Assembly (NCBI GenBank): GCA_024274785.1
Contig: JAJSAM010000052.1
Coordinates: 1-64,000, forward strand
Length of the DNA stretch: 64,000 nt
Origin: Planctomycetota bacterium
GTDB taxonomy: Bacteria; Planctomycetota; JAJSAM01
Direction of reading: 5' to 3'
This document shows, one piece after another, positions 8,621 through 19,345 of the stretch. The position numbers and the translations under genes were made by a program. How positions within the stretch are numbered: the first letter of the stretch is position 1; every line of letters starts with the position of its first letter. The notes beneath the pieces are model-generated. The model saw nothing but the letters and a program-made list of their open reading frames with translations. It ran no database searches and had not been told where the DNA came from.

Positions 8621-10588
8621 ATGCGCACTCGCGTCCGCACATCCGTCCGCAGGCGGCGACGAGGGTTCCGCAGTCTGCTCCGGGGTTTCCGGCGGCGAAT
8701 CCTGCTCGCCCTGCTGATCCTGCTCCTCGTCTTCGTGGGGATCTGGTCGGCCTTCCTGCCTTCCGCCGGTGGCCGTTCGGTCGAGCTGCTGTGGCAGGCC
8801 TCCCGGGCGGTCGAGTCGCAGCAGTTCGATGAAGCGAAGGACCTCGCCGGCGAGTATCTCGGGATGGATCCGGAGAGTCCCCGCGCCAACTTCCTCCTCG
8901 GCGCCGCGCTCTTCGGTCTCGGTGAGAAGTCCGCGGGCATGGATCGGATGAAGGCGGCGCTGGAGTTGGATCCGAGCATGACCGGGGCCCAACTCCATCT
9001 GGGTGAGATCTTCGCCCGCGAGAATCGCTATGCCGAGGCTCTCGTGCACCTCGATGCCGCCCCGGAGGCTCAGGCTCGCGTGATGGCGGCGGAGATCCTG
9101 ACCACTCTCGGGAGGCTCGAAGATGCCTCTGCGAACTACTCCCGGGCTATCTCCCGTGGCCGCCGCGAGATCCCGTTGCTCCTCGCCGCTCTCGAACTGC
9201 ACCGCCTGCTCGCCGATCGGGGGCATCGCGGTGCCGCCGTGCATCGGGAGAAGTGGGAGCAGGTGCGCAACCTGGCCCGGGATGAAGTGCTGTTGACCCT
9301 CGACGATCTGCCGGAAGACCCGGAGGCCACGGCGACGCTGGCCCTGCTGCTCGACCAGGACGCCCGCAGCAGCCCGGAAGAGGTCGAGCGGGCCTTTATC
9401 CGTGCGCTGCAGGCGGACCCGGGAAACGCGAAATGCCGGGCGAGCTACGCGGATTTCCTCATCCGAAACGGTCGAGTGGCCTCGGCCCGGCGGATCCTCG
9501 AGGAGGGAGTCGGCGAGCATGGAACCCCGGCTGCCTGCCTCGCGTTGGCCGGGTTCCTGGCCGAGTCCTGCGAATTCGGGGCTCTGATCGAACTCCTCGA
9601 CGAGGTGGCATCGCGGTGGCCGGACGATCCCGGAGTTCTGGCTTCGCGGGCGGAGGCGCTCGGCCGGGCCGGGATGTCGAACCTGGCGCGAGAAGCTGTC
9701 CGCGCCGCGCTCTTGAAGTTCCCGGACGAGATCAGACTGCTCGAGGTGGGGGGCGATCTCGCCGGCGCGGCGGGGGAGCTGGATCGGGCGGACCAACTCT
9801 ACGGACGCGCTCTTGGGGCGGAGCCCCGGAACCTTCGCGTCCTGCGCAAGCGCGTCGCGCTCCGCATGGAGGATCTCCTTGGCGCCGGGGGATCCCGGAG
9901 CGAGCTTCCGGAGCATCTGAAGCGGACGGAATCGCTGCTCAGGGAGTTGGTGGATCTCAACCGGTGGGATCGGGCGGGCTTGCTCTGGCGGGCCGACCTC
10001 GCCCGCGTCCGCGGGAGATCCGAACTCGCTCTCAACCTGCTCGCGGAGCTGCTGAAAGTCCACCCCGACGAAGGGGCGGCCAGGTCCATGAGAGGCCGGA
10101 TTTTGAAGGAGCGCCACGACGACGAAGGGGCCATGGAGGAATTCCTCGTGGTTGTCAAGTCCGGGAGTGCCGGGCCGGATGACTACCTGCTCTTCGTGGA
10201 GGCGGCGCTGGCCGCCGGTCGGCCGGCCGCGGTGGTTCGCATCGCCGAACGCGGACTCCGGAAGTGGCCGGAGAATGTGGAGCTTCTGAAGCACCTCGGA
10301 GAGGCCCATCTTCAGCTCGAGAGGGGGCGGGATTTTCTCCGGCAGGTCGAGAAGCAGCCGGAGTCGGTGAGAGAGGATCCGGGGGTCGAGCGCCTGACTG
10401 CCTGGGCGGAGGTGCAGGCCGGGCGGGAGAAGCAGGCGGAACGGCGGCTTCGGCGGCTGCTCGATGCGGGGCGGCTCACTCCCGGTGAGTTCGCACGATT
10501 CCTCTACGCGGTGGATCGGGGGGACGAGGCCGAGGCCTTCCTGCGGGAGGCTGCGGACCGGAACTCCGGCTCGAACAATTCGGACTAG
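8621..10588 (+). CDS. Membrane-anchored TPR-repeat protein
   Basis: An arginine-rich N-terminus (about 25 residues) precedes one strong hydrophobic segment (RILLALLILLLVFVGIWSAFL), a signal-anchor with the bulk of the protein outside the membrane. The remaining 600 residues are tetratricopeptide-like helical pairs, for example EAKDLAGEYLGMDPESPRAN, PSMTGAQLHLGEIFARE, ALQADPGNAKCRASYADFL and GRALGAEPRNLRVLRKR. It is a scaffold or assembly protein; no enzymatic motif is visible. GTG and ATG are adjacent at the start; I chose ATG because frames further upstream overlap the preceding gene. It lies 22 bp after the DUF1570-like gene and is probably co-transcribed with it. Confidence 0.8.
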   Translation: MRTRVRTSVRRRRRGFRSLLRGFRRRILLALLILLLVFVGIWSAFLPSAGGRSVELLWQASRAVESQQFDEAKDLAGEYLGMDPESPRANFLLGAALFGLGEKSAGMDRMKAALELDPSMTGAQLHLGEIFARENRYAEALVHLDAAPEAQARVMAAEILTTLGRLEDASANYSRAISRGRREIPLLLAALELHRLLADRGHRGAAVHREKWEQVRNLARDEVLLTLDDLPEDPEATATLALLLDQDARSSPEEVERAFIRALQADPGNAKCRASYADFLIRNGRVASARRILEEGVGEHGTPAACLALAGFLAESCEFGALIELLDEVASRWPDDPGVLASRAEALGRAGMSNLAREAVRAALLKFPDEIRLLEVGGDLAGAAGELDRADQLYGRALGAEPRNLRVLRKRVALRMEDLLGAGGSRSELPEHLKRTESLLRELVDLNRWDRAGLLWRADLARVRGRSELALNLLAELLKVHPDEGAARSMRGRILKERHDDEGAMEEFLVVVKSGSAGPDDYLLFVEAALAAGRPAAVVRIAERGLRKWPENVELLKHLGEAHLQLERGRDFLRQVEKQPESVREDPGVERLTAWAEVQAGREKQAERRLRRLLDAGRLTPGEFARFLYAVDRGDEAEAFLREAADRNSGSNNSD

Positions 10589-10592
10589 CAGA

Positions 10593-10639
10593 CCGTCGGG
10601 CGGACGGGCCTACTTGCAGGGGACGCGTTACCCCGACGG
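10593..10639. terminator. Candidate bidirectional hairpin between convergent genes
   Basis: CCGTCGGG at the left and CCCGACGG at the right are perfect 8-base inverted repeats separated by about 31 bases, placed between the stops of two convergent genes. There is no U-rich tail, so this is at best an unusual or Rho-assisted terminator. Support comes only from position and complementarity. Confidence 0.3.
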
Positions 10640-10655
10640 GCTGCCAGCGCGAGCC

Positions 10656-11963
10656 CTATCTCACCGGAACGGACAAGGTGGTCAGCTCCCGGATCGACTG
10701 CGCCCTCTCCTCCGTCATGTGCAGGTCTTCGACCAGCGACTTCAGGAGATCGAGGACCAGTCGACCCCAGGTGAGGGCTCGCTTCGCGGTGATCATCCCC
10801 GATCGGTCGAGCGTGTCCTGCTCGGCGAGGATCTCCTCTTTCGGGAGTCCTTCCGCCCAGCGCAGGACTGTTTCCCGGGATTGTGAAATGAGAGCGCCGT
10901 CACCACCGAGGAGCCGACGGACCGCATCGTGCACGTCGGCCGCCAGGCTGTTGGCGTTCTTGAAGGTGTGGACGCGCACCCAGTCTCCGAAGACGGCTGC
11001 CTCCGAGAAGGGATCCACCAGGAGCCGGCCTCTCGACAGTTCGGGGCTCAGCACCTTCGCTTGCGGCACGGTGAGCACCTCGAAGCACTCGCCGAAGAAC
11101 CGCGCCTTCAATTCGACCTCGTCCAGAAGCTTCGCGAGCTCATAGGCCCCGTCGCCGTAGCTCGATCGGCGCTTTGCATCTTCCTGCATGGTCCGCGTCG
11201 CGATCTCCTCGATCTTCGCGGTCTGTTCCGGGCTGAGCGGCAGATCGGCGGCGAACAGCGTGACGAGGATCGCGTTCGCGGCACAGGCCGGGTCGGTAAA
11301 CTTCCCGTTCACGCCGGTGCCGGGGACATCCTGCCCGAGCCGGAGCACCTGGAGCATGACCTTGCGTTTCACGTCGGCGACGCTCGTGGACAGGTCGACG
11401 GAGGGCGGCCGGCCGCGGTTGAGGAACCGGATAACCCGGGGCGTGAGCCTGGTCAGCTCATTCAGGCTGGTGCCGATCATCTTCCAGTCCACGCGAGACA
11501 GGGCGCCGCCGTAGGCTTCGGCGAAGAGCGGGGCCGGCGTGGTCGAAACGGGGCGTTCCCGAGCCACGATCGACTCTGGATCCGCGGCCGGTGGTGCGTT
11601 CGCCAGGGCTTCGGGCCTTGGCCGGCGGGGTCCGATGCGATCGATGGGCGATTTCGTCGGAGTGCCGCTGATGGGAGCCAGGGCGGCTTCGACCGCGGCG
11701 GCCCTCGACATCACCTCCTCGAGTTTCTCGATACGCCGGTTCCGGGATTCGAGTTCGGCCTTCAGTGCATCGAGTCGCACGGTGAACCCGGAGAGCTGCT
11801 GCTCCTTCGTCGCCAGGGCCTCCTGCAGTTCGCTCACGGTCTCCCCCCGGGCCGTTTCGATGCTCTCGTCTTCGCGGGTCTCCGGGACGGTGATCAAGAT
11901 CCCCACGAGCAGACCCAGCCCCACTGCGGGCAGGATGATCAGAACGGCGTAGAGCGGTTTCAT
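10656..11963 (-). CDS. Hypothetical membrane-anchored coiled-coil protein
   Basis: I do not recognise a family. The 435-residue product begins with a signal-anchor (YAVLIILPAVGLGLLVGILI). A charged coiled coil follows from about residue 42 to 100 (SELQEALATKEQQL...LKAELESRNRRIEKLEEVM), then a Pro/Ala-rich linker and a helical C-terminal domain of about 280 residues. That domain contains LSPEQTAKIEEIATRTMQED and repeated LLDEVELKARFF-type helices, reminiscent of periplasmic 'Spy-like' or heavy-metal-sensing helical proteins but without a clear signature. The ATG has a GGGGGGAG ribosome binding site immediately upstream. Longer upstream starts in the same frame have neither a signal sequence nor a ribosome binding site. 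Confidence 0.65.
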   Translation of the reverse strand: MKPLYAVLIILPAVGLGLLVGILITVPETREDESIETARGETVSELQEALATKEQQLSGFTVRLDALKAELESRNRRIEKLEEVMSRAAAVEAALAPISGTPTKSPIDRIGPRRPRPEALANAPPAADPESIVARERPVSTTPAPLFAEAYGGALSRVDWKMIGTSLNELTRLTPRVIRFLNRGRPPSVDLSTSVADVKRKVMLQVLRLGQDVPGTGVNGKFTDPACAANAILVTLFAADLPLSPEQTAKIEEIATRTMQEDAKRRSSYGDGAYELAKLLDEVELKARFFGECFEVLTVPQAKVLSPELSRGRLLVDPFSEAAVFGDWVRVHTFKNANSLAADVHDAVRRLLGGDGALISQSRETVLRWAEGLPKEEILAEQDTLDRSGMITAKRALTWGRLVLDLLKSLVEDLHMTEERAQSIRELTTLSVPVR

Positions 11964-12082
11964 GCTCCCCCCTTTGACGTTGCGAGGATGGCGGGATCGA
12001 CACCACCACCGGGGGTGCCTTCCGCGCGACCGCGGGTTCTTGGACGTCAGCCGGTGGGGAATCCTCCAGAAAATCGAGTCCT

Positions 12083-12609
12083 TCAGAGGCTGGCGAGGGC
12101 GTGGATCTCCATGTCCTTCAGCTTTTCCCGGCCCTCGAGCGTGGGGATTTCCACCACCACCGCTCCGGCGATGACCTTGCCCCCCGCCTGCCGAACGAGA
12201 TCGACGCACGCGCGCATGGTGGCGCCGGTAGCCAGAAGATCGTCCACCAGCAGCACCGACTTTCCGCCGGCGAAGGCAGCCCTGTGGACCTCGAGGGCGT
12301 CGAAACCGTACTCCAGTTCGAAGACGGTCCTCTGGGTCTCGGGGGGGAGCTTGCCCGGCCAGCGGATGGGGATCATGCCCATTTGGAGCCGATAGGCCAG
12401 GGCGGCGGAGAACAGGAAGCCGCGGGCCTCGATGCCGCAGATCAGGTCGATCTCGCGGTCCTTGAACTCCTCGGCGAAGGCGTCCACCACGTCGCCAAAC
12501 AGCTCGGCGTCCTGCAGGATCGGCGTGATGTCCCGGAACCGGAGCCCGGGCTTCGGGAAGTCGGCGATCTCCTCGACGTGGTCGGCGATCCGTCTCGCAA
12601 GCTCCGTGC

Positions 12610-12613
<4 letters not shown>
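12083..12613 (-). CDS. apt: Adenine phosphoribosyltransferase
   Basis: A 176-residue type I phosphoribosyltransferase that salvages adenine to AMP with PRPP in the cytoplasm. The family N-terminal signature FPKPGLRFRDITPIL is present, as are the GIEARGFLFSAALAYRL segment and the PRPP-binding loop VLLVDDLLATGATM. The start is a GTG overlapping the argS stop by four bases (GTGA) and preceded by GGAGGAG, which itself lies in the argS coding sequence. argS and apt are therefore translationally coupled. The length agrees with bacterial Apt (about 170-185). Confidence 0.95.
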
Positions 12614-14292
<1,679 letters not shown>

Positions 14293-14377
14293 GAGATTTC
14301 CATTGAACCGGACCCGCACTCGCTCTGCCCGGAGATTCCGGTCACGCGTGCGCCCGGGAGTGCTATCGTTCCCGGTG

Positions 14378-15175
14378 ATGCTCCGGAACATGGGAATCGT
14401 AGTGGTGAATCGGCCCATCGGGCCCGACGCCTTCTGGATGGATGTCGAGGTGCCGGACATGAGTGCGGTGGCCCTCCCGGGCCAGTTCGCCATGGTCAAG
14501 TGCTCCGATGGCCTGGACCCCCTGACCTCCCGCCCGCTCTCGATCGCGGACGCGGTGGACGGCATGGTCTCTTTCGCCTACGCCGTCGTCGGGAAGGGCA
14601 CCGGGTTGCTGGCGGAGATGCAGCCTGGCGATCGGGTTCCCATCCTCGGCCCGCTCGGCAGACCGTTCGATTACAAGCACGCCGCGAAGCGCCACGTCAT
14701 GATCGCCGGCGGGATCGGGAGCGCGCCGTTTCCATTCCTCGCCCGGGCGCTTCGGGACGAGGCTCCGGGGACGGAGACGGTGATGCTTTATGGAGGGCGC
14801 ACCAGGGACTATCTCTTCGCGCTCGAGCTCTTCGAGGAGTTGGCGACGAAGGTGGAGACCGCCACGGATGACGGCTCGCACGGTCACCACGGCCTGGTCA
14901 CGGATCTGCTCATGCCGTACCTGGGCGACGCCGCGAACCGGCTCTATGCCTGCGGCCCCACCCCGATGTTCAAGTCGATCGACGAGAAGCTCGAAGGGCA
15001 CGACAATCCCTGTGAGATCTCGGTGGAGCCGATCATGGCCTGTGGGTTCGGCGCCTGCTACGGCTGCGTGGTCCCGAAACGCGACGGTGACGACTACCAG
15101 TTCGTGAAGTCGTGCGAGCAGGGGCCCACGTTCGAGATCCGGGACCTCCGGGTCGATCTCATGGGGTCGCACTAG
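14378..15175 (+). CDS. pyrK: PyrK-like dihydroorotate dehydrogenase electron-transfer subunit / FNR-type flavoprotein
   Basis: A ferredoxin-NADP reductase-type fold of 265 residues. LPGQFAMVKCSDG and DPLTSRPLSIAD form the FAD-binding RPxS region. MIAGGIGSAPFPFLARALR is the nucleotide-binding loop, and YACGPTPMFKSID is the conserved CGP segment. At the C-terminus EPIMACGFGACYGCVVP plus a distal cysteine (KSCEQGP) make the [2Fe-2S] site characteristic of PyrK. PyrK passes electrons from dihydroorotate dehydrogenase to NAD. No pyrD lies in the window, so another FNR-type reductase role is possible. The start could be this ATG, the GTG just before it or the ATG 12 bases later. The phosphohexuloisomerase follows after 2 bp. 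Confidence 0.82.
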   Translation: MLRNMGIVVVNRPIGPDAFWMDVEVPDMSAVALPGQFAMVKCSDGLDPLTSRPLSIADAVDGMVSFAYAVVGKGTGLLAEMQPGDRVPILGPLGRPFDYKHAAKRHVMIAGGIGSAPFPFLARALRDEAPGTETVMLYGGRTRDYLFALELFEELATKVETATDDGSHGHHGLVTDLLMPYLGDAANRLYACGPTPMFKSIDEKLEGHDNPCEISVEPIMACGFGACYGCVVPKRDGDDYQFVKSCEQGPTFEIRDLRVDLMGSH

Positions 15176-15177
15176 CC

Positions 15178-15726
15178 GTGGGAGCGGCGCCCGAGGAAGG
15201 TCCGCTCGAGCGGATCCTCCGGGAACTCACCGAAATCGCCGGCCGCACCTCCGAAGCTGCGCTCGGAGACCTCGCCGATCGGATCAACCTGGCCGATCGG
15301 ATCTACGTCACCGGGATGGGGCGCAGCGGGCTGATGGCGCGCTCCTTCGCCATGCGCTTGATGCACCTGGGGCTCGACGTCCACGTGGTGGGGGAGACCA
15401 CCACCCCCTCGATCGAGGAAGGCGACCTGCTGCTCTGCTGCACGCGCTATGGTCGTTCGGGTTCGCAGTTGCACTACATCCAGAAGGCCCACGCCACGCG
15501 CGCCGCCGCGGCGGTGATCACGATGGACCCGACCTCCCCGATGGCCGAGAAGGCGGATCACGTCTACCTCGTCCCGGTGGGCGAGCAGGCCGAGACGCGC
15601 CAACCGCTCGGCACGCTCTTCGAGCAGATGCTCCTCCTGACGCTCGACGCCCTGGTAATCGTGCTGATGCAGAAGCGCGGTTTCACCGAACGCGAGATGG
15701 CGCGGCTGCATACGAACCTCGAATGA
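15178..15726 (+). CDS. hxlB: 6-phospho-3-hexuloisomerase-type SIS-domain isomerase
   Basis: A single SIS (sugar isomerase) domain of 182 residues, the usual size of HxlB/PHI (about 185). Family landmarks are TGMGRSGLMARSFAMRLMHLG, VVGETTTPSIEEGDLLL, MDPTSPMAEKADHV, PLGTLFEQMLLLTLDAL and the C-terminal EMARLHTNLE. The enzyme interconverts hexulose-6-phosphate and fructose-6-phosphate in the ribulose monophosphate pathway or in pentose supply. In the loop that is usually S-G-S-G-E-T the sequence reads C-T-R-Y-G-R-S-G, a visible divergence. No hexulose-phosphate synthase lies nearby. The GTG start is two bases after the pyrK-like stop. Confidence 0.85.
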   Translation: MGAAPEEGPLERILRELTEIAGRTSEAALGDLADRINLADRIYVTGMGRSGLMARSFAMRLMHLGLDVHVVGETTTPSIEEGDLLLCCTRYGRSGSQLHYIQKAHATRAAAAVITMDPTSPMAEKADHVYLVPVGEQAETRQPLGTLFEQMLLLTLDALVIVLMQKRGFTEREMARLHTNLE

Positions 15727-15796
15727 AGCAGTGGAGCAGTGGAGCAGCGTCGGTGCGTGTCCGGGTTGTTGCCGCCCTCTGGCAGCGACTGCGGTC

Positions 15797-15961
15797 AGGG
15801 CCCGTCCGGAAAGAACTGCCGCATTCGAGGGCCGCTGCATCCCGCCACGCCTTGTTGCCCGTCGGTTGAAACCAGTATGGTTGCGGCTTTCTCGCGCCTT
15901 GCCGGATCGGGCCAGGCGGCGCTCTCGGTACAATGGTCGCCCTGATTTCCAGACGAGCCCT
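15797..15961 (+). repeat. Dispersed TIR element, copy A (full length)
   Basis: This 165 bp element has imperfect 16-base terminal inverted repeats (AGGGCCCGTCCGGAAA at the left; the right end reads AGGGCTCGTCTGGAAA on the other strand, 14/16 matching). Shared internal blocks are GCATTCGAGGGCCGCTGCAT, GTCGGTTGAAACCAG and CTCGCGCCTTGCC. The same arrangement recurs six more times in the window. It encodes no protein of its own. This copy lies 70 bp after hxlB and ends 12 bp before the operator-like dyad upstream of the thiolase operon. Confidence 0.85.
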
Positions 15962-15973
15962 AAGTCCTTATCT

Positions 15974-15985
15974 GAACGAGCGTTC
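15974..15985. promoter_or_regulatory. Operator-like dyad upstream of the acyl-CoA operon
   Basis: GAACGAGCGTTC is an inverted repeat GAACG-N2-CGTTC in the leader of the thiolase gene, about 96 bases before its start. The shape resembles sites of TetR-family regulators of fatty-acid and branched-chain acyl-CoA catabolism. No regulator gene is adjacent, so assignment is inference. Between it and the thiolase start I see only a GAGGAG ribosome binding site and no convincing -35/-10 pair. Confidence 0.35.
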
Positions 15986-16080
15986 GATCCGATAAGCGTG
16001 CATTTTGCTTGTTCCGCACCCAGGGAAAAACTAGGATTGACCTTCTCTCTCAACACACACCGCAGACTGAGGAGTGGGCC

Positions 16081-17259
16081 ATGTCAGAAGCAGTTATCCT
16101 GGGCGCTGTCCGTACGCCTATCGGTAGGTTCCAGGGCACTCTCGCCAAGTTCGATGCTCCCGCCCTGGGGGCCATTGCAATCAAGGAGGTCGTCGCCCGC
16201 ACCGGTATCGATCCGGAGAAGATCGATGAAGTGCTGATGGGGAATGTGCTGCAGGCCGGTGTTGGCCAGAACCCCGCCCGCCAGGCGCTCATCGGCGCCG
16301 GTCTTCCGGACACCATCGACGCCATGACCGTCAACAAGGTGTGCGGCTCCGGTATGAAAGCCGTGATGCTCGCCACCCAGGCGATCCGGCTCGGCGACGC
16401 GAAACTCGTCGTGGCCGGCGGCATGGAGTCCATGACGAACGCCCCTTACGCCATCCCCAAGGCCCGTTCCGGTCTGCGTCTGGGCGACGGTGCGCTCGTG
16501 GACCTCATGGTGAACGACGGTCTCTGGGACAAGTACAGCAACAAGCACATGGGCATGACCGGCGAGTTCATCGCGAAGGAACTCGAGATCACCCGGGAGA
16601 TGCAGGACGAGTACTCCGCGGAGTCGCACCGCCGCGCTGCCGCCGCCACGGAAGCCGGCGAGTTCAGCCGCGAGATCGTCCCGATCCCGATCAAGCCCCG
16701 GAAGGGCGAGCCCTGGGACTTCGATAAGGACGAGGGAATCCGCGGCGACACTACCGCCGAGGGCCTCGGCAAGATGCGCCCGGCGTTCGACCGGGAAGGC
16801 TCCGTCACCGCCGGCAACGCCAGCCAGCTCAGCGACGGCGCCTGCGCCACCGTGATCTGCGCCGCCGACTTCGCGCAGGCGAACGGCTGGACCCCGCGCG
16901 CGAAGGTCGTGGCTTATGCCAGCGCCCACATGGCGCCGGAAAGGGTCATGTTCGCCCCGATCAAGGCCGTCCGCCTTCTCCTCGAGAAGATGGGCGTCGG
17001 TCTCGACCACTTCGACCTGATCGAGCTGAACGAGCCCTTTGCGTCCGCTTCCTGCGGCGTGATGAAGGAGCTCGGAGCAGACCCGGCGAAGACGAACATC
17101 CGCGGCGGGGCGGTCGCGCTCGGCCACCCCATCGGCGCTACCGGCGCCCGCATCCTGACCACCCTCCTTCACGCCATGGAAGACAAGGATGTGAAGGTCG
17201 GCCTGGCCGGCCTCTGCCTGGGCGGCGGCGGCGCGGTCTGCATGGCTATCGAGCGTTAA
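16081..17259 (+). CDS. Acetyl-CoA C-acyltransferase (thiolase)
   Basis: A 392-residue thiolase. The acylated cysteine is in NKVCGSGMKAVM (about residue 90). The catalytic His is in GGAVALGHPIGATGARI and the second active-site cysteine is in GLCLGGGGAVCMAIE at the C-terminus. The oxyanion-site Asn lies in ELNEPFASASCG, where most acetoacetyl-CoA thiolases read NEAFA. A GAGGAG ribosome binding site precedes the ATG. Placed first in an operon with 3-hydroxybutyryl-CoA and acyl-CoA dehydrogenases, it most likely cleaves acetoacetyl-CoA to two acetyl-CoA, or runs the reverse condensation. Confidence 0.93.
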   Translation: MSEAVILGAVRTPIGRFQGTLAKFDAPALGAIAIKEVVARTGIDPEKIDEVLMGNVLQAGVGQNPARQALIGAGLPDTIDAMTVNKVCGSGMKAVMLATQAIRLGDAKLVVAGGMESMTNAPYAIPKARSGLRLGDGALVDLMVNDGLWDKYSNKHMGMTGEFIAKELEITREMQDEYSAESHRRAAAATEAGEFSREIVPIPIKPRKGEPWDFDKDEGIRGDTTAEGLGKMRPAFDREGSVTAGNASQLSDGACATVICAADFAQANGWTPRAKVVAYASAHMAPERVMFAPIKAVRLLLEKMGVGLDHFDLIELNEPFASASCGVMKELGADPAKTNIRGGAVALGHPIGATGARILTTLLHAMEDKDVKVGLAGLCLGGGGAVCMAIER

Positions 17260-17310
17260 CAAACGGAGCCTTCACCGAGGCGCAACGCGGCGAATACGAA
17301 GGAGCATTCC

Positions 17311-18162
17311 ATGAACAAGGTGGGAGTTGTAGGCGCGGGGACCATGGGCAACGGCATCGCCCAGGTCTTCGCCCAGAAGGGCACGAACGTGGTCCTGGTG
17401 GACATCGATCAGGGCTTGCTCGACCAGGCTGTGGCACGCATCGACAAGAACGCGCGCCGCGTGGCGAAGAAGAAGGAGAAGGACGAGGACGCGTACGCCG
17501 CGGAGATCACCGGCCGGATTGAAACCGCGACCGACATCCCCGCCCTCTCGGATTGCGACCTCGTCGTCGAGGCCGTCTCCGAGAATCTCGCGATCAAGGA
17601 GAAGGTGCTGAAGGCCATCGACGACACGATCGGTCCGGACGCCATCCTCGCCTCGAACACCTCCTCCATCTCGATCACGACCCTCGGGGCGCTCACGAAC
17701 CGGCCGGGCAAGGTCATCGGGATGCACTTCATGAACCCGGTGCCGGTGATGAAGCTCGTGGAGATCATTCGCGGCGAGCTCACCGAGGACGAAACCGCGG
17801 CGCAGGTCATCGCCTGCTGCGAGGAACTCGGCAAGGTGCCGCTTTCGGCGAACGACTATCCCGGCTTCGTGGCCAACCGGATCCTCATGCCCATGATCAA
17901 CGAGGCGGTCTACACGTTGATGGAAGGCGTCGCGGAGAAGGAAGCCATCGACGGCGTGATGAAGCTCGGTTGCGCACACCCCATGGGCCCGCTCCAGCTC
18001 GGCGACCTGATCGGCCTCGACGTGTGCCTCTCCATCATGGAGGTGCTGCACCGGGAACTCGGCGACAGCAAGTACCGCCCCTGCCCGCTGCTCAGGCGGA
18101 TGGTGGCCGCCGGACTGCTCGGCCGCAAGACCGGCCGGGGTTTCTACGACTACAGCAGGTGA
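17311..18162 (+). CDS. hbd: 3-hydroxybutyryl-CoA dehydrogenase
   Basis: A stand-alone 283-residue 3-hydroxyacyl-CoA dehydrogenase (Hbd/PaaH/FadB2 type). The NAD-binding loop is [15 protein letters not shown] with acidic DIDQ at the end of beta-2. The catalytic region [11 protein letters not shown] and [16 protein letters not shown] holds the active-site His. [20 protein letters not shown] and [15 protein letters not shown] form the C-terminal helical domain. It oxidises 3-hydroxybutyryl-CoA to acetoacetyl-CoA with NAD. The ATG is preceded by GAAGGAG. It sits 51 bp after the thiolase in the same operon. Confidence 0.94.
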   Translation: MNKVGVVGAGTMGNGIAQVFAQKGTNVVLVDIDQGLLDQAVARIDKNARRVAKKKEKDEDAYAAEITGRIETATDIPALSDCDLVVEAVSENLAIKEKVLKAIDDTIGPDAILASNTSSISITTLGALTNRPGKVIGMHFMNPVPVMKLVEIIRGELTEDETAAQVIACCEELGKVPLSANDYPGFVANRILMPMINEAVYTLMEGVAEKEAIDGVMKLGCAHPMGPLQLGDLIGLDVCLSIMEVLHRELGDSKYRPCPLLRRMVAAGLLGRKTGRGFYDYSR

Positions 18163-18190
18163 TCGCCGTTACTCGAGCGATGGGGGTCCG

Positions 18191-19345
18191 ATGGACTTTC
18201 GACTGAGTGAAGAACAGGAAATGATCCGGGACGCCGCCCGCGACTTCGCGGACAGCGTTCTGGCCCCCCTGGCCGAGGCAGCGGACCGGGAGAAGAAGTT
18301 CGTCTGGGAGCAGTTTCGGCAGTCCGGCGAACTCGGCTTCGCCGGGATGCTCGTGCCGGAGGAGTACGGCGGCGCCGAAATGGGCTCCGTCGCGCTCTCG
18401 CTGGCGCTGATGGAGATCAGCCGCGCCTGCGCCTCGACCGGAGTGACCCTGTCGGTGCACAACTCGCTCGTCTGCGGTGCGATCCTGGCCTACGGGACGG
18501 AGGAGCAGAAGCAGACGTACCTGATGCAACTCGCCACCGGTGAAACCCTGGGCGCCTACTCCCTCTCCGAGGCCTGTGCCGGTTCCGACGCCGCGGCGTT
18601 GAAGACGACGGCGAAGAGAGACGGCGATCACTTCGTCGTCAACGGCACGAAGCTCTGGGTTTCCCACGGGAGCCACTCGGGTACTTTCGTGGTCTTCGTC
18701 CGCACCGACCCGGACGCCGAGAAGGCGCACCGCGGGATCTCCGCGTTCATCGTCGAGAAGGATACCGAGGGCTTCTCCATCGGCAAGTCCGAGTACAAGA
18801 TGGGGCTGCGGGGTTCATCTCTCACCGAACTCATCTTCGAGGATGCGAGGGTGCCGGCCGCCAACCTCCTCGGCGAAGAAGGCCGTGGCTTCCACATCGC
18901 CATGTCGATGCTGAACGCCGGCCGGATCGGCATCGGGGCGCAGGCGGTGGGCATCGCGAGGGCCTGTCTCGACGCCGCACTCAAGTATTCGGGCGAGCGT
19001 GTGCAGTTCGGCAAGCCCATTCGGGAGTTCCAGGCCATCCAGTGGAAGTTCGCGGAGATGGCCACCCGCATCGAGGCGTCCCGGCTCCTCGTGCTGCAGG
19101 CTTCCTGGCTGAAGGACAACGCTCTGCCGCACGTCGCCGAGGCTTCGATGGCCAAGCTCATGGCCTCGCGCACGGCGAACTACTGCGCAAAAGAGTCGGT
19201 GCAGATTCACGGTGGGGCGGGATATACGCAGGACTTCCCGGTGGAGCGGTACATGCGGGACGCCCGCGCCACCGAGATCTACGAAGGCACCACCGAGATT
19301 CAGAAGCTGGTCATCGCCCGTCAACTCCTGAAGGACCTCGGATGA
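18191..19345 (+). CDS. Short-chain acyl-CoA dehydrogenase
   Basis: A 384-residue flavoprotein of the short/branched-chain acyl-CoA dehydrogenase family, with N-terminal LSEEQEMIRDAARDFA. The FAD-contact segments are YSLSEACAGSDAAAL and LWVSHGSHSGTFVVF, the helix is RVQFGKPIREFQAIQWK, and the catalytic glutamate is in IYEGTTEIQKLVIARQLL. Butyryl-CoA or isobutyryl-CoA are the likely substrates given the operon; sequence alone does not fix chain length. Electrons would go to an ETF that is not in the window. Its TGA overlaps the meaB ATG (ATGA), indicating translational coupling. Confidence 0.92.
   Translation: MDFRLSEEQEMIRDAARDFADSVLAPLAEAADREKKFVWEQFRQSGELGFAGMLVPEEYGGAEMGSVALSLALMEISRACASTGVTLSVHNSLVCGAILAYGTEEQKQTYLMQLATGETLGAYSLSEACAGSDAAALKTTAKRDGDHFVVNGTKLWVSHGSHSGTFVVFVRTDPDAEKAHRGISAFIVEKDTEGFSIGKSEYKMGLRGSSLTELIFEDARVPAANLLGEEGRGFHIAMSMLNAGRIGIGAQAVGIARACLDAALKYSGERVQFGKPIREFQAIQWKFAEMATRIEASRLLVLQASWLKDNALPHVAEASMAKLMASRTANYCAKESVQIHGGAGYTQDFPVERYMRDARATEIYEGTTEIQKLVIARQLLKDLG

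Noticed and set aside
6715..8979. About 750-codon open frame antisense to the SplB-half and DUF1570 genes
   Set aside because: No family motif, spans three sense genes, typical antisense codon shadow.
10641..10658. Eighth copy of the dispersed element
   Set aside because: Only about 11 bases (GCGCGAGCCCT) match the element end; too short to call in GC-rich DNA, although its position next to a stop codon is noted.
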